Assembly (NCBI RefSeq): GCF_004151245.1
Contig: NZ_JUIW01000009.1
Span: forward strand, 181,227 to 245,226
Origin: Flavobacterium beibuense
GTDB lineage: Bacteria; Bacteroidota; Bacteroidia; Flavobacteriales; Flavobacteriaceae
Reading direction: 5' to 3'
Length of the DNA: 64,000 bases
The translations under genes and the position numbers were made by a program. The notes below the pieces were generated by a model, which searched no databases, was not told the DNA's origin, and saw nothing but the letters and a program-made list of their open reading frames with translations. Positions 45,501-56,330 of this stretch are shown one piece after another (within the stretch, counting starts at the first letter, position 1; every line of letters starts with the position of its first letter).

Positions 45501-45549
45501 CAGGATTAAAGGAGAAGAGTCTAAAACAAACTCATCCATCCAAAATTAA
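42535..45549 (+). CDS. Large exported TPR protein
   Basis: A 1004-aa protein with a signal peptide (KLNRLLLFSVPFCALSLSAQ) and TPR-type helix pairs throughout, for example YYIANCAIRLEQ, KAIPYLKEYRGKKG, QLGYAYYKQGDYENAIAQF and LGNTYVTEKNTTKALQTY. The repeats resemble BamD/YbgF-like outer-membrane lipoprotein TPRs in spacing. It is probably a periplasmic scaffold working with the barrel protein encoded 27 bases downstream. That pairing recurs in Flavobacteria, but the function is inferred. Confidence 0.87.
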   Translation: MRKLNRLLLFSVPFCALSLSAQQSKIYTNDLKDFDKAVTLYNEKEYQAAQILFEKTKSTNSEMEVQADCAYYIANCAIRLEQMNADMLMENFVEDYPTSTKQNQAYIEVAGYYFNQGKYPQALKWYDKADEASMSNADRERYNFQKGYSFFNAGDKKQAEKYLNKVVNSKEYGSQAKYYLGYLAYESDNYKNANEYFEQVEDQDEYKEKMSYFQADMNFKLGNFQKAIDLGEPQLAKSSAMEKSELNKIIGESYFNLKQYDKAIPYLKEYRGKKGKWNNTDYYQLGYAYYKQGDYENAIAQFNKIIDGNDFVAQNAYYHLGESYLKTDKKQQALNAFKTASEMDFDAKIQEDAYLNYAKLSYEIGNPYQSVPEVLKAFMDKYPQTPFKQEIQGLLIDSYITSKNYKEALTLLEKNKSPENRLAYQKVAFYRGLELYTDGSYHDALDLFKKSIAEQRDPRFTARATFWKAETEYTLGLFNEALLSFKQYTGFNEAASTPEYKHINYNLGYTYFKLKEYEKAAEFFQKYADAAKDDKVRLNDAYLRLGDSYFVSTKYWPAMEAYNKAIDMKGIDADYAFFQKGISYGYVGRNEKKIEDLTKFVQSYPKSKYADDALYELGNTYVTEKNTTKALQTYDRLISEYKSSSYVSKAMMRQALIYYNAENDKQALDKFKKVVAEFPNTPEAMEAVSTARLIYVDSGRTEEYAAWVKTLDFVDVSDSDLDNTAFEAAEKQYLQNNTKGAISALTSYLAQFPNGISALKANFYLAQSYYAEKLENNAVPNYDYVISKSRNEFTEPSLARLAEIHLKNKNYEKALPVLKRLETEADFPQNVTFAQSNLMKCYYDQKDYANAVVYADKVLANSKTEDRIKSDAQIIIARSAIKTNNEEKAKAAYAKLQTIAKGELAAEALYYDAYFKNKEGKYDASNAAIQKLSKDYSGYKYFGAKGLVVMAKNFYGLKDSFQATYILESVIKNFTDYPDVVEEAKAELNRIKGEESKTNSSIQN

Positions 45550-45576
45550 GTATAACCAGCCTTTTAAAATTTAGTT

Positions 45577-47346
45577 ATGACAATCAGATTTCAATATAAA
45601 ATAGCTTTTGTTTTAGCCCTGGCAGGTTTTCAGGCAGCCACGGCCCAAAAGAAAGACGAGAACATAGGAACCGAAGTGGTAAATGTGGTTAAACCATATA
45701 CACCAACAATTTCGGATGCTTTTAAAGTAAAGGAAACTCCTGTAATGGAGGATGAGGATAATGCTCAGAAAAAAGAGATTGAATACAATATATTCTCTTT
45801 TCCTGTTGCCTCTACATTTACCCCTGCAAAAGGTAAAGCGGCGGGAGTAAAAAGGGCTAAAAAGGAAACAGCCTTTAACAATTATGCGTCATTAGGTATA
45901 GGTAACTATGGTACTATTAATGCAGAACTTTTTGTTACCGAAAACCTTAACCGTAATGAGTATGTGGGAGGTATGCTTCGTCACATATCTTCACAGGGAG
46001 GTATAGATGGTGTTGTGCTGGATGATAAGTACTATAACACCGGTTTAGACTTAACTTACGGTAACAGGCAGAAAGATTATAGCTGGAATGCCGATATGGG
46101 TTATCAGAACCAGGTTTATAACTGGTACGGATTGCCATTAGAATATCAGGTGTTTACTGATGAGGAAATCGCTGCGATAGATCCTAAGCAAACTTATAAT
46201 ACGTTTTATTTAGGAGGCAAGATAGCTGCAGAAGATAGTTTCTTTAGGGATGCTTCGGTATTATATAAGCGTTTTTGGGATGGATATGATTCAGCAGAAA
46301 ACCGTTTTTATATAAAGCCTTCTTTAGATATCGATGTGCTTGAAGAGAAAATAAAAGTTGACTTTATTGCCGATTATGTAGGTGGTACTTTTGAGGAAGC
46401 AGATTTTTTAACTTCTCAAATAGATTACAGTTATTTTAACTTAGGAATACAACCAAGTGTGCTTTTCCAGAGCGATGATTTATCGGTACAATTAGGTGCC
46501 GGATTGTTTTACAGTATAAGTAAGCTGATGGGTGAAAGTGATAACAAGTTCTATGTATATCCGCAGGTTAAGGCATCTTACAAAGTTGTGGGCGACTTAA
46601 TGATTGCTTATGCAGGTGCTGAAGGTACATTAAAACAAAACTCGTATGCCGATTTTGTAGACGAGAATCACTTTTTAGCGCCAAACCTTATAATTTCGCC
46701 AACAGATCAGCAGTATGATATTTATGTTGGTTTAAAAGGTAAGTTGGCTAGCAATGTGGCTTATAACATACGCGGTTCATACATGAATGAGGATAACAGA
46801 GCGTTCTTTATGAATAATATGATGAGTATGCCTCAGCCTCAGCCAGCTGAACCACGAGCAAATTACAATTATGGTAATTCATTCGGTCTGGTATATGATA
46901 AACTGCAAACGGTAAGTTTCTTTGGTGAGCTTAAGGCCGATATCTCTAAAAGCGTAGCTTTTGGTGTAAACGGTACATTTAGCAGTTATACTACAGAAAA
47001 TCTTGATGAGGCATGGAACCTGCCGTCAATGCAGATAGGTGCTAACCTTGATGTGGATATTACTGAGAAATGGTATGCTGGTGCTAACGTGTTTTTTGTA
47101 GGTGAAAGAAAAGATTTTGTTGCTGTAAACAATCCTGAATTTGTAGATCCGCTGGCTACAAGTGCAGTAGTAACATTAGACAGCTATTTTGATGCTAATG
47201 CTCATGTAGGGTACAGGTATAATGAAAGGCTTACAGGTTTCTTGAAACTAAATAATATTGCAGGACAAAACTATCAGAAATGGGTTAATTATCCTGTACA
47301 GGGGTTTCAGTTCCTTTTAGGGGCATCATACAAGTTTAATTTCTAA
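45577..47346 (+). CDS. TonB-receptor-like outer-membrane beta-barrel protein
   Basis: A 589-aa protein with a signal peptide (YKIAFVLALAGFQAATAQ), then a region opening VNVVKPYTPTISDAF, a phrase seen in Flavobacterial barrels partnered with the TPR protein. It has alternating aromatic strands such as LGIGNYGTINAELFVTENL and ends in a typical C-terminal strand (FQFLLGASYKFNF, final Phe). There is no recognisable plug domain, so it is unlikely to be a classical TonB-dependent receptor. It lies 27 bases after the TPR gene. Confidence 0.8.
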   Translation: MTIRFQYKIAFVLALAGFQAATAQKKDENIGTEVVNVVKPYTPTISDAFKVKETPVMEDEDNAQKKEIEYNIFSFPVASTFTPAKGKAAGVKRAKKETAFNNYASLGIGNYGTINAELFVTENLNRNEYVGGMLRHISSQGGIDGVVLDDKYYNTGLDLTYGNRQKDYSWNADMGYQNQVYNWYGLPLEYQVFTDEEIAAIDPKQTYNTFYLGGKIAAEDSFFRDASVLYKRFWDGYDSAENRFYIKPSLDIDVLEEKIKVDFIADYVGGTFEEADFLTSQIDYSYFNLGIQPSVLFQSDDLSVQLGAGLFYSISKLMGESDNKFYVYPQVKASYKVVGDLMIAYAGAEGTLKQNSYADFVDENHFLAPNLIISPTDQQYDIYVGLKGKLASNVAYNIRGSYMNEDNRAFFMNNMMSMPQPQPAEPRANYNYGNSFGLVYDKLQTVSFFGELKADISKSVAFGVNGTFSSYTTENLDEAWNLPSMQIGANLDVDITEKWYAGANVFFVGERKDFVAVNNPEFVDPLATSAVVTLDSYFDANAHVGYRYNERLTGFLKLNNIAGQNYQKWVNYPVQGFQFLLGASYKFNF

Positions 47347-47396
47347 GGATAAGAAATAAAAAATACATGTAAGGCTATATGGGAGTAAATCCTGTG

Positions 47397-47404
47397 TAGC
47401 TTTG
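47397..47404 (+). promoter_or_regulatory. Flavobacterial -7 box of the GreA/B-like gene
   Basis: TAGCTTTG matches TAnnTTTG exactly and ends 25 bases before the ATG at 47430. Confidence 0.55.
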
Positions 47405-47429
47405 CTGCTTTATAAGGGATAAGGGATAT

Positions 47430-47882
47430 ATGAAAGAATTAAAACAAAAGGTTTTAAACTACTATAAGCAACAGGTTCAGGATAAGGAAGACGCTTTCAG
47501 GGATATGATAGATGCCCTTACAGAAGGAGCCGCTAACGACGCGAAGGGATCGGCGGGGGATAAGCATGAAACAGCCCTTTCAATGATGCACCTTGAACAG
47601 GAAAAACTGAACCATAAGCTAAAGGAAATCTTGGAACAAAAATCAGTATTGGATAAAATAGAACCTGATACTGTTTCTTCAAAAATTATATTGGGGAGCC
47701 TTGTAAAGGCAAATAATATGTATTTGTTTTTAAGTGCTGCACTACCTAAAATAGTGGTGGAAGGTACTGCCATTTTTGCACTCTCGCCTCAGTCACCGCT
47801 GGGGAGTAAACTTTTAGGGAGTGAGAAAGGAAATGAAATTGAAGTCAATAATACAAAATATAGTATCGAAGAAATTGCTTAA
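47430..47882 (+). CDS. GreA/GreB C-terminal-domain-like protein
   Basis: A 150-aa soluble protein. The N-terminal ~75 residues are a charged coiled coil (AFRDMIDALTEGAANDAKG, EQEKLNHKLKEILEQK). The C-terminal ~65 residues contain ALSPQSPLGSKLLGSEKGNEIEV, close to the ISPQSPLGKALLG signature of the GreA/B C-terminal domain. The acidic tip residues of true Gre coiled coils cannot be aligned with confidence, so RNA-polymerase binding is inference. Homologues are sometimes labelled 3-oxoacyl-ACP synthase in error; nothing here supports that. Confidence 0.8.
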   Translation: MKELKQKVLNYYKQQVQDKEDAFRDMIDALTEGAANDAKGSAGDKHETALSMMHLEQEKLNHKLKEILEQKSVLDKIEPDTVSSKIILGSLVKANNMYLFLSAALPKIVVEGTAIFALSPQSPLGSKLLGSEKGNEIEVNNTKYSIEEIA

Positions 47883-47908
47883 ATAGCAAAAAGGCATGTT
47901 ATAAAATG

Positions 47909-47941
47909 AAAAAAAGCTACCTGAAGGGGTGGCTTTTTTTT
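47909..47941 (+). terminator. Terminator after the GreA/B-like gene
   Basis: GCTACC and GGTGGC (one G-U pair) form a short stem extended by A/T pairs, followed by eight T. Confidence 0.82.
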
Positions 47942-48123
47942 AAATCTGTAATCTGAGAACATATAATTTTTACTTTTTACTTTTAAAATTGTTTTAATTA
48001 AATTCTTTTTCTTTAAAAATGTAAGTTGAAATTTATTTTACGTTTTTAAAATGAAAGTTAAAACTCAAATTTGTCTTATATAAAGCAACTTAAAACAGTT
48101 GAATGAGATAAAAACAGAAGAGT

Positions 48124-49740
48124 ATGTGCGGAATTTTAGCAATTATCGGAAGAGGAAAAGATGAAGCTCTTGTTAAGCAGCTTTCTAAAAGAATGTCCCA
48201 TCGCGGGCCGGATGAAAGTGATCTACATGTAACAGAAAACGGGCATATATTAAGTCATGAGCGGTTATCCATAATAGACCTTAATACAGGTAAGCAGCCT
48301 ATACAGGGTACTGATAAGGCGTGGATGGTGCATAATGGTGAAATATACAATCATCAGGAACTTAGGGATACAGTGCTTAAAGGACATACTTTCAGGACGC
48401 ATTCTGATTCAGAGGTTATAGTGCATCTGTATGAGACGTTTGGTTATGATTTCTGTCATTTACTGGATGGTATGTTCGCTTTTGTTGTTGTTAACGGCGA
48501 CGATTATATAGCAGGGCGCGACCCGCTTGGGGTAAAACCATTGTATTACGGACTGGATGAAAGAGGAAGAATCTATTTTGCTTCTGAGATGAAAGCATTG
48601 TCCGATCAGTGCCAGACGTTCTCTACTTTTCCTCCGGGGCATTATTATACCCCTCAAACAGGGTTTGTAAAATACTATAGGCCAAAATGGGAAAATGCTG
48701 CCAATGCCGTTGAAGAAGTGAATTATGAGGCAATAAGACAAACGCTTACCCAGGCTGTAGAAAAAAGGCTTATGAGCGATGTTCCTGTTGGGGTATTGCT
48801 TAGTGGTGGGCTTGACTCTTCGTTAACGTCATCCATAGCGGCAAGATTAATGAAAGAAAAAGGGCAAGTACTCCATTCGTTCTCTATAGGTCTTGATGCT
48901 AATGCTCCCGATACTGTTGCTGCAAAACGTGTGGCTGAGTTTTTAGGTACACAACATCATGAAATATATTTTACAATAGAGCAGGGTATAGAAATACTGG
49001 ATAAGCTTATATGGCATTTGGAAACTTATGATGTTACTTCTGTAAGGGCGAGTACGCCTATGTACTTCCTTTCCGAAGCTATTGCTCAAAAAGGAATTAA
49101 AGTAGTATTATCGGGTGAAGGGGCAGATGAGATTTTCGGGGGTTACCTGTATTTTCGTAATGCGCCTTCTGAGGCCGATTTCCAGAAAGAAACAATAGAA
49201 AGGGTACAAAAGCTCTTTACGGCCGATTTACTGCGTGCAGATAAGTCGACAATGGCTCATGGCATAGAAGCAAGGGTTCCCTTCCTGGATAAGAAGTTTC
49301 TTGAGCTTGCCATTACCATAAAGCCGGAAGAGAAACAACCTAAGACTTATGATGGCATAGAAAAATACATTTTAAGAAAGGCTTTTGATACTCCGCAGCA
49401 GCCCTATCTTCCGGATAGTGTGCTTTGGAGGCAAAAAGAACAGTTTTCGGATGGTGTAGGTTATAACTGGATAGACACCCTTATTGAATACTGCTCTAAA
49501 ATGGTGACCGATGAGGAAATGGAAAGGGCAGAAGAGCGTTTTCCGTATAACACACCTGCGACTAAAGAGGCCTATTATTACAGGTCGGTTTTCAGTAAGC
49601 ATTTCCCGCAGAGGAGTGCTGCGCAAACAGTTAGGAAATGGATTCCTAAATGGCAGGAAAACACCGATCCAAGCGGTAGGGCAAATGCGGCACACATTAT
49701 GGCCGATACCGCTATAGCACAAATGAAATTGGAAGTTTAA
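48124..49740 (+). CDS. asnB: Asparagine synthase (glutamine-hydrolysing)
   Basis: It converts aspartate, ATP and glutamine to asparagine. Cys2 (MCGILAIIG) is the glutaminase nucleophile, with HRGPDES and WMVHNGEIYNH in the amidotransferase domain. The synthetase domain starts near residue 200 with the PP-loop SGGLDSS at 227-233 and the ATP motif GEGADEIFGGY. The 538-aa length fits the E. coli AsnB type. It stands alone, with a 241-base upstream region in which I see no clear promoter, and a weak terminator after it. Confidence 0.95.
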   Translation: MCGILAIIGRGKDEALVKQLSKRMSHRGPDESDLHVTENGHILSHERLSIIDLNTGKQPIQGTDKAWMVHNGEIYNHQELRDTVLKGHTFRTHSDSEVIVHLYETFGYDFCHLLDGMFAFVVVNGDDYIAGRDPLGVKPLYYGLDERGRIYFASEMKALSDQCQTFSTFPPGHYYTPQTGFVKYYRPKWENAANAVEEVNYEAIRQTLTQAVEKRLMSDVPVGVLLSGGLDSSLTSSIAARLMKEKGQVLHSFSIGLDANAPDTVAAKRVAEFLGTQHHEIYFTIEQGIEILDKLIWHLETYDVTSVRASTPMYFLSEAIAQKGIKVVLSGEGADEIFGGYLYFRNAPSEADFQKETIERVQKLFTADLLRADKSTMAHGIEARVPFLDKKFLELAITIKPEEKQPKTYDGIEKYILRKAFDTPQQPYLPDSVLWRQKEQFSDGVGYNWIDTLIEYCSKMVTDEEMERAEERFPYNTPATKEAYYYRSVFSKHFPQRSAAQTVRKWIPKWQENTDPSGRANAAHIMADTAIAQMKLEV

Positions 49741-49786
49741 GATAATTTCAGATTTTTTTGGAATTTTAGTTTGTTTGTTTGTAAGC

Positions 49787-49817
49787 GCCACGCATTTTTG
49801 CGTGGTGTTCTTATTTT
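49787..49817 (+). terminator. Probable terminator of asnB
   Basis: GCCACGCA (49787-49794) pairs with TGCGTGGT (49799-49806) around a four-T loop, followed by a T-rich tract. A weaker terminator than its neighbours. Confidence 0.65.
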
Positions 49818-49975
49818 TGGTTATTGCTAACCGTTTTTTAATTAGACTAATAGCATTTTATTAGTGTTTATATTGCTATTCGTTAGTATTGGCATAAAAA
49901 TTCAAAATTTAATAACTTGTTAATAACTTAGCTGCTAAATATGGTGTTTTGGTAGTAATATCCCTCCTGTTTTTA

Positions 49976-49983
49976 TATATTTG
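49976..49983 (+). promoter_or_regulatory. Flavobacterial -7 box of gyrB
   Basis: TATATTTG is an exact TAnnTTTG match ending 37 bases before the gyrB ATG. A TTTG at 49948-49951 could be the -33 element, but the spacer (24) is longer than usual. Confidence 0.55.
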
Positions 49984-49996
49984 TTCGTTAACTTAA

Positions 49997-51961
<1,965 letters not shown>

Positions 51962-51983
51962 GCTTATTAGTAAAATATCTGCC

Positions 51984-52020
51984 AAAAAGGGGGTGTCGGT
52001 AATGCGATGCCCCTTTTTAT
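51984..52020 (+). terminator. Terminator of gyrB
   Basis: AAAAAGGGG pairs with CCCCTTTTT across a loop of ~18 bases, followed by a T-rich tract, 20 bases after the gyrB stop. Confidence 0.78.
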
Positions 52021-52094
52021 TTTTAAAATAGTATTAATAGATAAATAATGCTGTAATATTGATAATTTGATGTGTTTTAAATGGTTGGTTTTGC

Positions 52095-52102
52095 TATATT
52101 TG
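52095..52102 (+). promoter_or_regulatory. Flavobacterial -7 box of mdh
   Basis: TATATTTG is an exact TAnnTTTG match ending 49 bases before the mdh ATG. It implies a somewhat longer leader than for the other genes. Confidence 0.55.
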
Positions 52103-52151
52103 TTAGGAACAATAACTTTTTTTGAATTAACCAATCTAAAAATATTATACT

Positions 52152-53087
52152 ATGAAAGTAACAATTGTAGGTGCCGGTAATGTGGGCGCTACATGTGCAG
52201 ACGTGATTTCTTACAGAGGAATAGCCAGTGAAGTGGTTTTATTAGATATTAAAGAAGGCTTTGCAGAAGGTAAAGCTATGGATATAATGCAGTGTGCTAC
52301 CACTACCGGATTTAATACAAGGGTTTCGGGAAGTACAAACGATTATTCTAAAACTGCAAACAGTAATGTGGTTGTTATAACATCAGGTATACCTAGAAAA
52401 CCTGGTATGACACGGGAAGAGCTTATAGGTATTAATGCAGGTATTGTAAAATCGGTAGCTGATAACGTACTTAAATATTCTCCTGATGCCATAATTGTGG
52501 TTGTGTCTAATCCAATGGACACAATGGCATATTTAACCCTTAAGGCTACAGGATTGCCTAAAAACAGGATTATTGGTATGGGAGGCGCTTTAGATAGCTC
52601 TCGCTTTAAATATTACCTTTCTCAGGCGTTAAACAAACCCTCAAACGATGTACAGGGTATGGTAATTGGCGGACATGGCGATACAACCATGATTCCGTTA
52701 ACCAGAATTGCATCATACAATGGTAGCCCGGTATCAGATTTTCTTTCTCAGGAAGTTCTTGATAAGGTTGCTGCCGATACAATGGTAGGTGGTGCTACAT
52801 TAACAGGGCTTTTAGGCACTTCGGCATGGTATGCCCCGGGAGCTTCGGTAGCTTATCTTGTAGATAGTATTCTTAACGATCAAAGGAAAATGATAGCTTG
52901 TTCGGTATATCTTGAAGGAGAATACGGGCAGAGTGATATTTGCATGGGGGTACCATGTATAATAGGTAAAAACGGAATAGAAGAAATTGTAAATATTAAT
53001 CTTGACGAGAAAGAAAAGGGATTGTTTGCTAAAAGTGCCGATGCTGTAAGGAGCATGAACGATGCTTTGAAATCGGTATTAGCATAA
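52152..53087 (+). CDS. mdh: Malate dehydrogenase
   Basis: It oxidises malate to oxaloacetate with NAD in the citric-acid cycle. A 311-aa LDH/MDH-superfamily enzyme of the lactate-dehydrogenase-like MDH type: NAD loop GAGNVGATCAD (8-18), the acid at LLDIKEG that selects NAD, GIPRKPGMTREELIGINA with the substrate Arg residues, VVSNPMD, and VIGGHGDTTM with the catalytic His. It is monocistronic with its own promoter and terminator. Confidence 0.95.
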   Translation: MKVTIVGAGNVGATCADVISYRGIASEVVLLDIKEGFAEGKAMDIMQCATTTGFNTRVSGSTNDYSKTANSNVVVITSGIPRKPGMTREELIGINAGIVKSVADNVLKYSPDAIIVVVSNPMDTMAYLTLKATGLPKNRIIGMGGALDSSRFKYYLSQALNKPSNDVQGMVIGGHGDTTMIPLTRIASYNGSPVSDFLSQEVLDKVAADTMVGGATLTGLLGTSAWYAPGASVAYLVDSILNDQRKMIACSVYLEGEYGQSDICMGVPCIIGKNGIEEIVNINLDEKEKGLFAKSADAVRSMNDALKSVLA

Positions 53088-53106
53088 CATTTTCTTAATA
53101 TATCAT

Positions 53107-53136
53107 AAAAGACTGCTTTATGCGGTCTTTTTTTTG
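53107..53136 (+). terminator. Terminator of mdh
   Basis: AAAAGACTGC and GCGGTCTTTT (one G-U pair) form a hairpin with a five-base loop and a run of eight T. Confidence 0.85.
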
Positions 53137-53155
53137 TGATATAATTAGCAAATTA

Positions 53156-53187
53156 ATTGGTTAATCATTTGGAGAATTATATATTTG
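53156..53187 (+). promoter_or_regulatory. Promoter of secDF (-33 ATTG, 20-base spacer, -7 TATATTTG)
   Basis: ATTG at 53156-53159 and TATATTTG at 53180-53187 are 20 bases apart, the best match in the window to the flavobacterial TTG-N19..20-TAnnTTTG arrangement. It ends 39 bases before the ATG. Confidence 0.65.
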
Positions 53188-53226
53188 CTCGTTTTTAAAA
53201 AATGGAATAATTAATTTTTAGTACTA

Positions 53227-56178
53227 ATGCAGAATAAGGGACTTATTAAATTTTTCGCAATTATTTTAGCGGCAGTAAGTATTTATCAGCTTTCATTCAC
53301 ATTTGCTTCTAATAAAGTTCAGGACGATGCTAAGGCATTTGCTAACGGCGATTCAACAAAAGAATTGGCTTATCTTGACTCAATAGGCAAAGAGGATGTT
53401 TTTCTTGGTTATACTTACAATCAGGTAAGAGACAAACAAATTAACAAGGGTCTTGACCTTGAAGGAGGTATTAACGTTATCCTACAGATATCTGTAAAAG
53501 ATATCCTTAAAGGTTTAGCTAATAATACTGACAACGCCGTTTTCAACAAGGCTTTAGAAGTTGCTACAAAAGAGCAGCAGGGTAATCAGGATTATCTTGA
53601 CGCGTTTTTTGTTGCTTTTGAAAAAGAGTCCAAAGGTAGTATACAGCTTTCTTCTCCTAAAATTTTTGCTAACAGAAACTTTAGCGAAGTTAAAACCAGC
53701 ATGACTGATGAGGAAGTTAAGGCTCAGGTTAAGAAAAAAGTTAGCGATGCTATCGACAGTGCATTTGGTGTACTAACAAAACGTATAGATAAATTTGGCG
53801 TTGTACAGCCAAACCTTCAAAAACTTGGTCAGTCAGGAAGAATTCTTGTAGAGCTTCCGGGTGCTAAGGATATAGACAGGGTTAAAAAATTACTACAAAG
53901 TACCGCTCAGCTTGAGTTTTGGGAAGTTTATAAGTTAGACGATCTTGCTCCTTTCTTAGGTCAGGCAAGCCAAATCTTACAAGAAACTGAAAAAGCTGAA
54001 GAGGCTAAAGCAGAAACAAAAGATACTGTAAACTCTTCTTTAGAGTCTCTTTTAGTTGATAAGGCAGAAGACTCTGCAGCAGCAAAAAAAGGTAACAACC
54101 CATTATTTGAAATATTCCAACCTGGTTTCCAGGGAGGTCCTATAATTGGTATGGCAGCTACAAAAGATACTGCTAAAATCAATAGTTACTTTAAAAGATC
54201 AGACATCCGTGCTAACCTGACAGGTGATTTACGTTTTGTACGTTTTGCTTGGGGTAAAGAAAGTAAAGCTAATCCGGGTGTTGTAGAGTTATATGCTCTT
54301 AAAGGAAACAAAGAAAACCTTGCTCCGTTAAGCGGTAGCGTTATTACTGGTGCTAAAGATGATTTTGACCAGTTAGGTAAGCCTATCGTGTCTATGCAAA
54401 TGGATGCTAAAGGTTCAAGAATTTGGGAAGACTTAACCCGTAAAGCATACGAAGAGCGTGGCAACATCGCTATCGTTCTTGATAACGTTGTTTACTCTGC
54501 ACCTACAGTCACTACAGGAGCTATTTCGGGTGGTAACTCTCAAATCTCAGGTTCATTTGATGTAACTGAAACAAAAGACTTAGCTAACGTACTAAGAGCG
54601 GGTAAACTTCCTGCATCTGCAGATATTGTACAGTCAGAAGTTGTTGGTCCTTCATTAGGTCAGGAAGCTATCGATAACGGTATCACTTCTTCATTAGTAG
54701 GTTTACTGCTAATCTCTTTCTGGATGATATTCTACTACGGTAAAGCGGGTTGGTATGCAAACCTTGCTCTTGCAGTTAACTTACTTTTACTGTTTGGTGT
54801 ACTTGCAAGCTTAGGTGCTGTGCTTACATTACCTGGTATTGCCGGTATCGTATTAACGATGGGTACTGCGGTAGATGCTAACATCATTATCTATGAAAGG
54901 GCTAAAGAAGAGCTTAGAATAGGCAAGACACTGGGTGAGTCTATTAAAGACGCGTTTAGCTGGAAAGGTGCTATGTCATCTATTATCGATGCTAACGTTA
55001 CAACATTCCTTACCGGTTTAGTACTATTAATATTTGGTACAGGTCCTGTAAAAGGTTTCGCAACTACACTACTTATAGGTATACTTACCTCTCTGTTTAC
55101 TGCTATCTTCATAACAAGAATTTTGCTTGACTGGGCTGCAAACAGAAGCGGTAACCTTACTTTCAATACATCAATTACTAAAAACTGGTTTACTAAGTTT
55201 GACTTTAACTTCCTTGCTAAAAAGAAACTTGCTTATGTTATTTCAGGTATCCTTATTGCAGGTAGTTTCGTATCGTTTGCTGTAAACGGACTTGATCAGG
55301 GTATTGACTTTGTAGGAGGGCGTACTTTCCAGGTTAAGTTTGAAAACAAAGTATCTGTAGAAGAAGTCAAGTCTGTTTTAAGTGATGCTTTTGGTAGTGC
55401 AGTTGATGCAAAAGTATTTGGTAGCGAGAATCAGTTAAGAATAACTACTAAATATAAAGTAGATGCTCACGGTGTTGAAGTTGATAAAGAAGTTAACCAT
55501 ATACTATATGATAATCTTAAGAAGTTCTATACTACTGATATTTCTTATGATAAATTCGTAAACTCTTATGAAGGTAAGGAGCTTGGTGTACTTCAGGCTT
55601 CAAAAGTGGGTCCTACCATCGCAAAAGATATCAAGACTAACTCTTACTGGGCTGTACTGGGTTCATTAGTTATTGTATTCCTTTACCTAATGATCAGTTT
55701 CAGAAGATGGCAGTTTAGTTTAGGTGCTGTTGCAGCGGTAACTCACGACGTTATCATTGTATTAGGTATCTATTCTGCAGGGTATGCTATAGCTCCTTTC
55801 CAAATGGAAATGAACCAGCACTTTATTGCAGCTATCCTAACGGTAATTGGTTACTCATTAAACGATACGGTAATTGTATTTGACAGGGTAAGGGAATACC
55901 TTGGTGGTAATGTTAAAGGTGACTTTAACAGTATTGTTAATCACTCTATTAATACAACCCTATCAAGAACTATTAATACATCACTAACTGTAATAATTGT
56001 ATTACTTATCATGTTTATATTTGGTGGTGAGTCTATCCGTGGATTCGTATTCGCAATGCTTGTGGGTATTATAGTGGGTACTTATTCATCACTATTCATA
56101 GCTACTCCTATCCTTGTAGATACAGTTTCAGCTAAAGACAAAAAAGCTGTTGAAGCGGCACACAACACGGCTGAGTAA
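53227..56178 (+). CDS. secDF: Fused protein translocase subunits SecD-SecF
   Basis: A 983-aa single polypeptide combining SecD and SecF, which use the proton gradient to pull exported proteins through SecYEG. One N-terminal helix is followed by a large periplasmic domain with GLDLEGGINVILQISV and FGVVQPNLQKLGQSGRILVELPGAKD. The five-helix SecD half contains GTAVDANIIIYERAKEEL. Near residue 670 the SecF half starts (LDQGIDFVGGRTFQVKF) and ends with GYSLNDTVIVFDRVRE and LSRTINTSLTV. The fused form is common in Bacteroidetes. The Asn/Glu/Lys-rich region near residues 255-290 looks like a linker insertion. Confidence 0.95.
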   Translation: MQNKGLIKFFAIILAAVSIYQLSFTFASNKVQDDAKAFANGDSTKELAYLDSIGKEDVFLGYTYNQVRDKQINKGLDLEGGINVILQISVKDILKGLANNTDNAVFNKALEVATKEQQGNQDYLDAFFVAFEKESKGSIQLSSPKIFANRNFSEVKTSMTDEEVKAQVKKKVSDAIDSAFGVLTKRIDKFGVVQPNLQKLGQSGRILVELPGAKDIDRVKKLLQSTAQLEFWEVYKLDDLAPFLGQASQILQETEKAEEAKAETKDTVNSSLESLLVDKAEDSAAAKKGNNPLFEIFQPGFQGGPIIGMAATKDTAKINSYFKRSDIRANLTGDLRFVRFAWGKESKANPGVVELYALKGNKENLAPLSGSVITGAKDDFDQLGKPIVSMQMDAKGSRIWEDLTRKAYEERGNIAIVLDNVVYSAPTVTTGAISGGNSQISGSFDVTETKDLANVLRAGKLPASADIVQSEVVGPSLGQEAIDNGITSSLVGLLLISFWMIFYYGKAGWYANLALAVNLLLLFGVLASLGAVLTLPGIAGIVLTMGTAVDANIIIYERAKEELRIGKTLGESIKDAFSWKGAMSSIIDANVTTFLTGLVLLIFGTGPVKGFATTLLIGILTSLFTAIFITRILLDWAANRSGNLTFNTSITKNWFTKFDFNFLAKKKLAYVISGILIAGSFVSFAVNGLDQGIDFVGGRTFQVKFENKVSVEEVKSVLSDAFGSAVDAKVFGSENQLRITTKYKVDAHGVEVDKEVNHILYDNLKKFYTTDISYDKFVNSYEGKELGVLQASKVGPTIAKDIKTNSYWAVLGSLVIVFLYLMISFRRWQFSLGAVAAVTHDVIIVLGIYSAGYAIAPFQMEMNQHFIAAILTVIGYSLNDTVIVFDRVREYLGGNVKGDFNSIVNHSINTTLSRTINTSLTVIIVLLIMFIFGGESIRGFVFAMLVGIIVGTYSSLFIATPILVDTVSAKDKKAVEAAHNTAE

Positions 56179-56200
56179 TAGTTTTTTTACAATTATATAT

Positions 56201-56232
56201 AAAACCTGCCTGATTTTCAGGCAGGTTTTTTT
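56201..56232 (+). terminator. Terminator of secDF
   Basis: A perfect 13-bp stem (core CCTGCCTGA/TCAGGCAGG, loop TTT) is followed by seven T. Confidence 0.92.
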
Positions 56233-56330
56233 ATTTCTAAAAGAGATGTTAGCGCTGTGGCTATTAAGCAATTTTTAGCCTATATTAGCGTTAAAATTTA
56301 AAAGATAAATATTTTAAGACTTAATTCTCT

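Noticed and set aside
45577..47346. Classical TonB-dependent receptor
   Set aside because: The barrel-like C-terminus is present but I could not find a plug domain or TonB box, so I call it only receptor-like.
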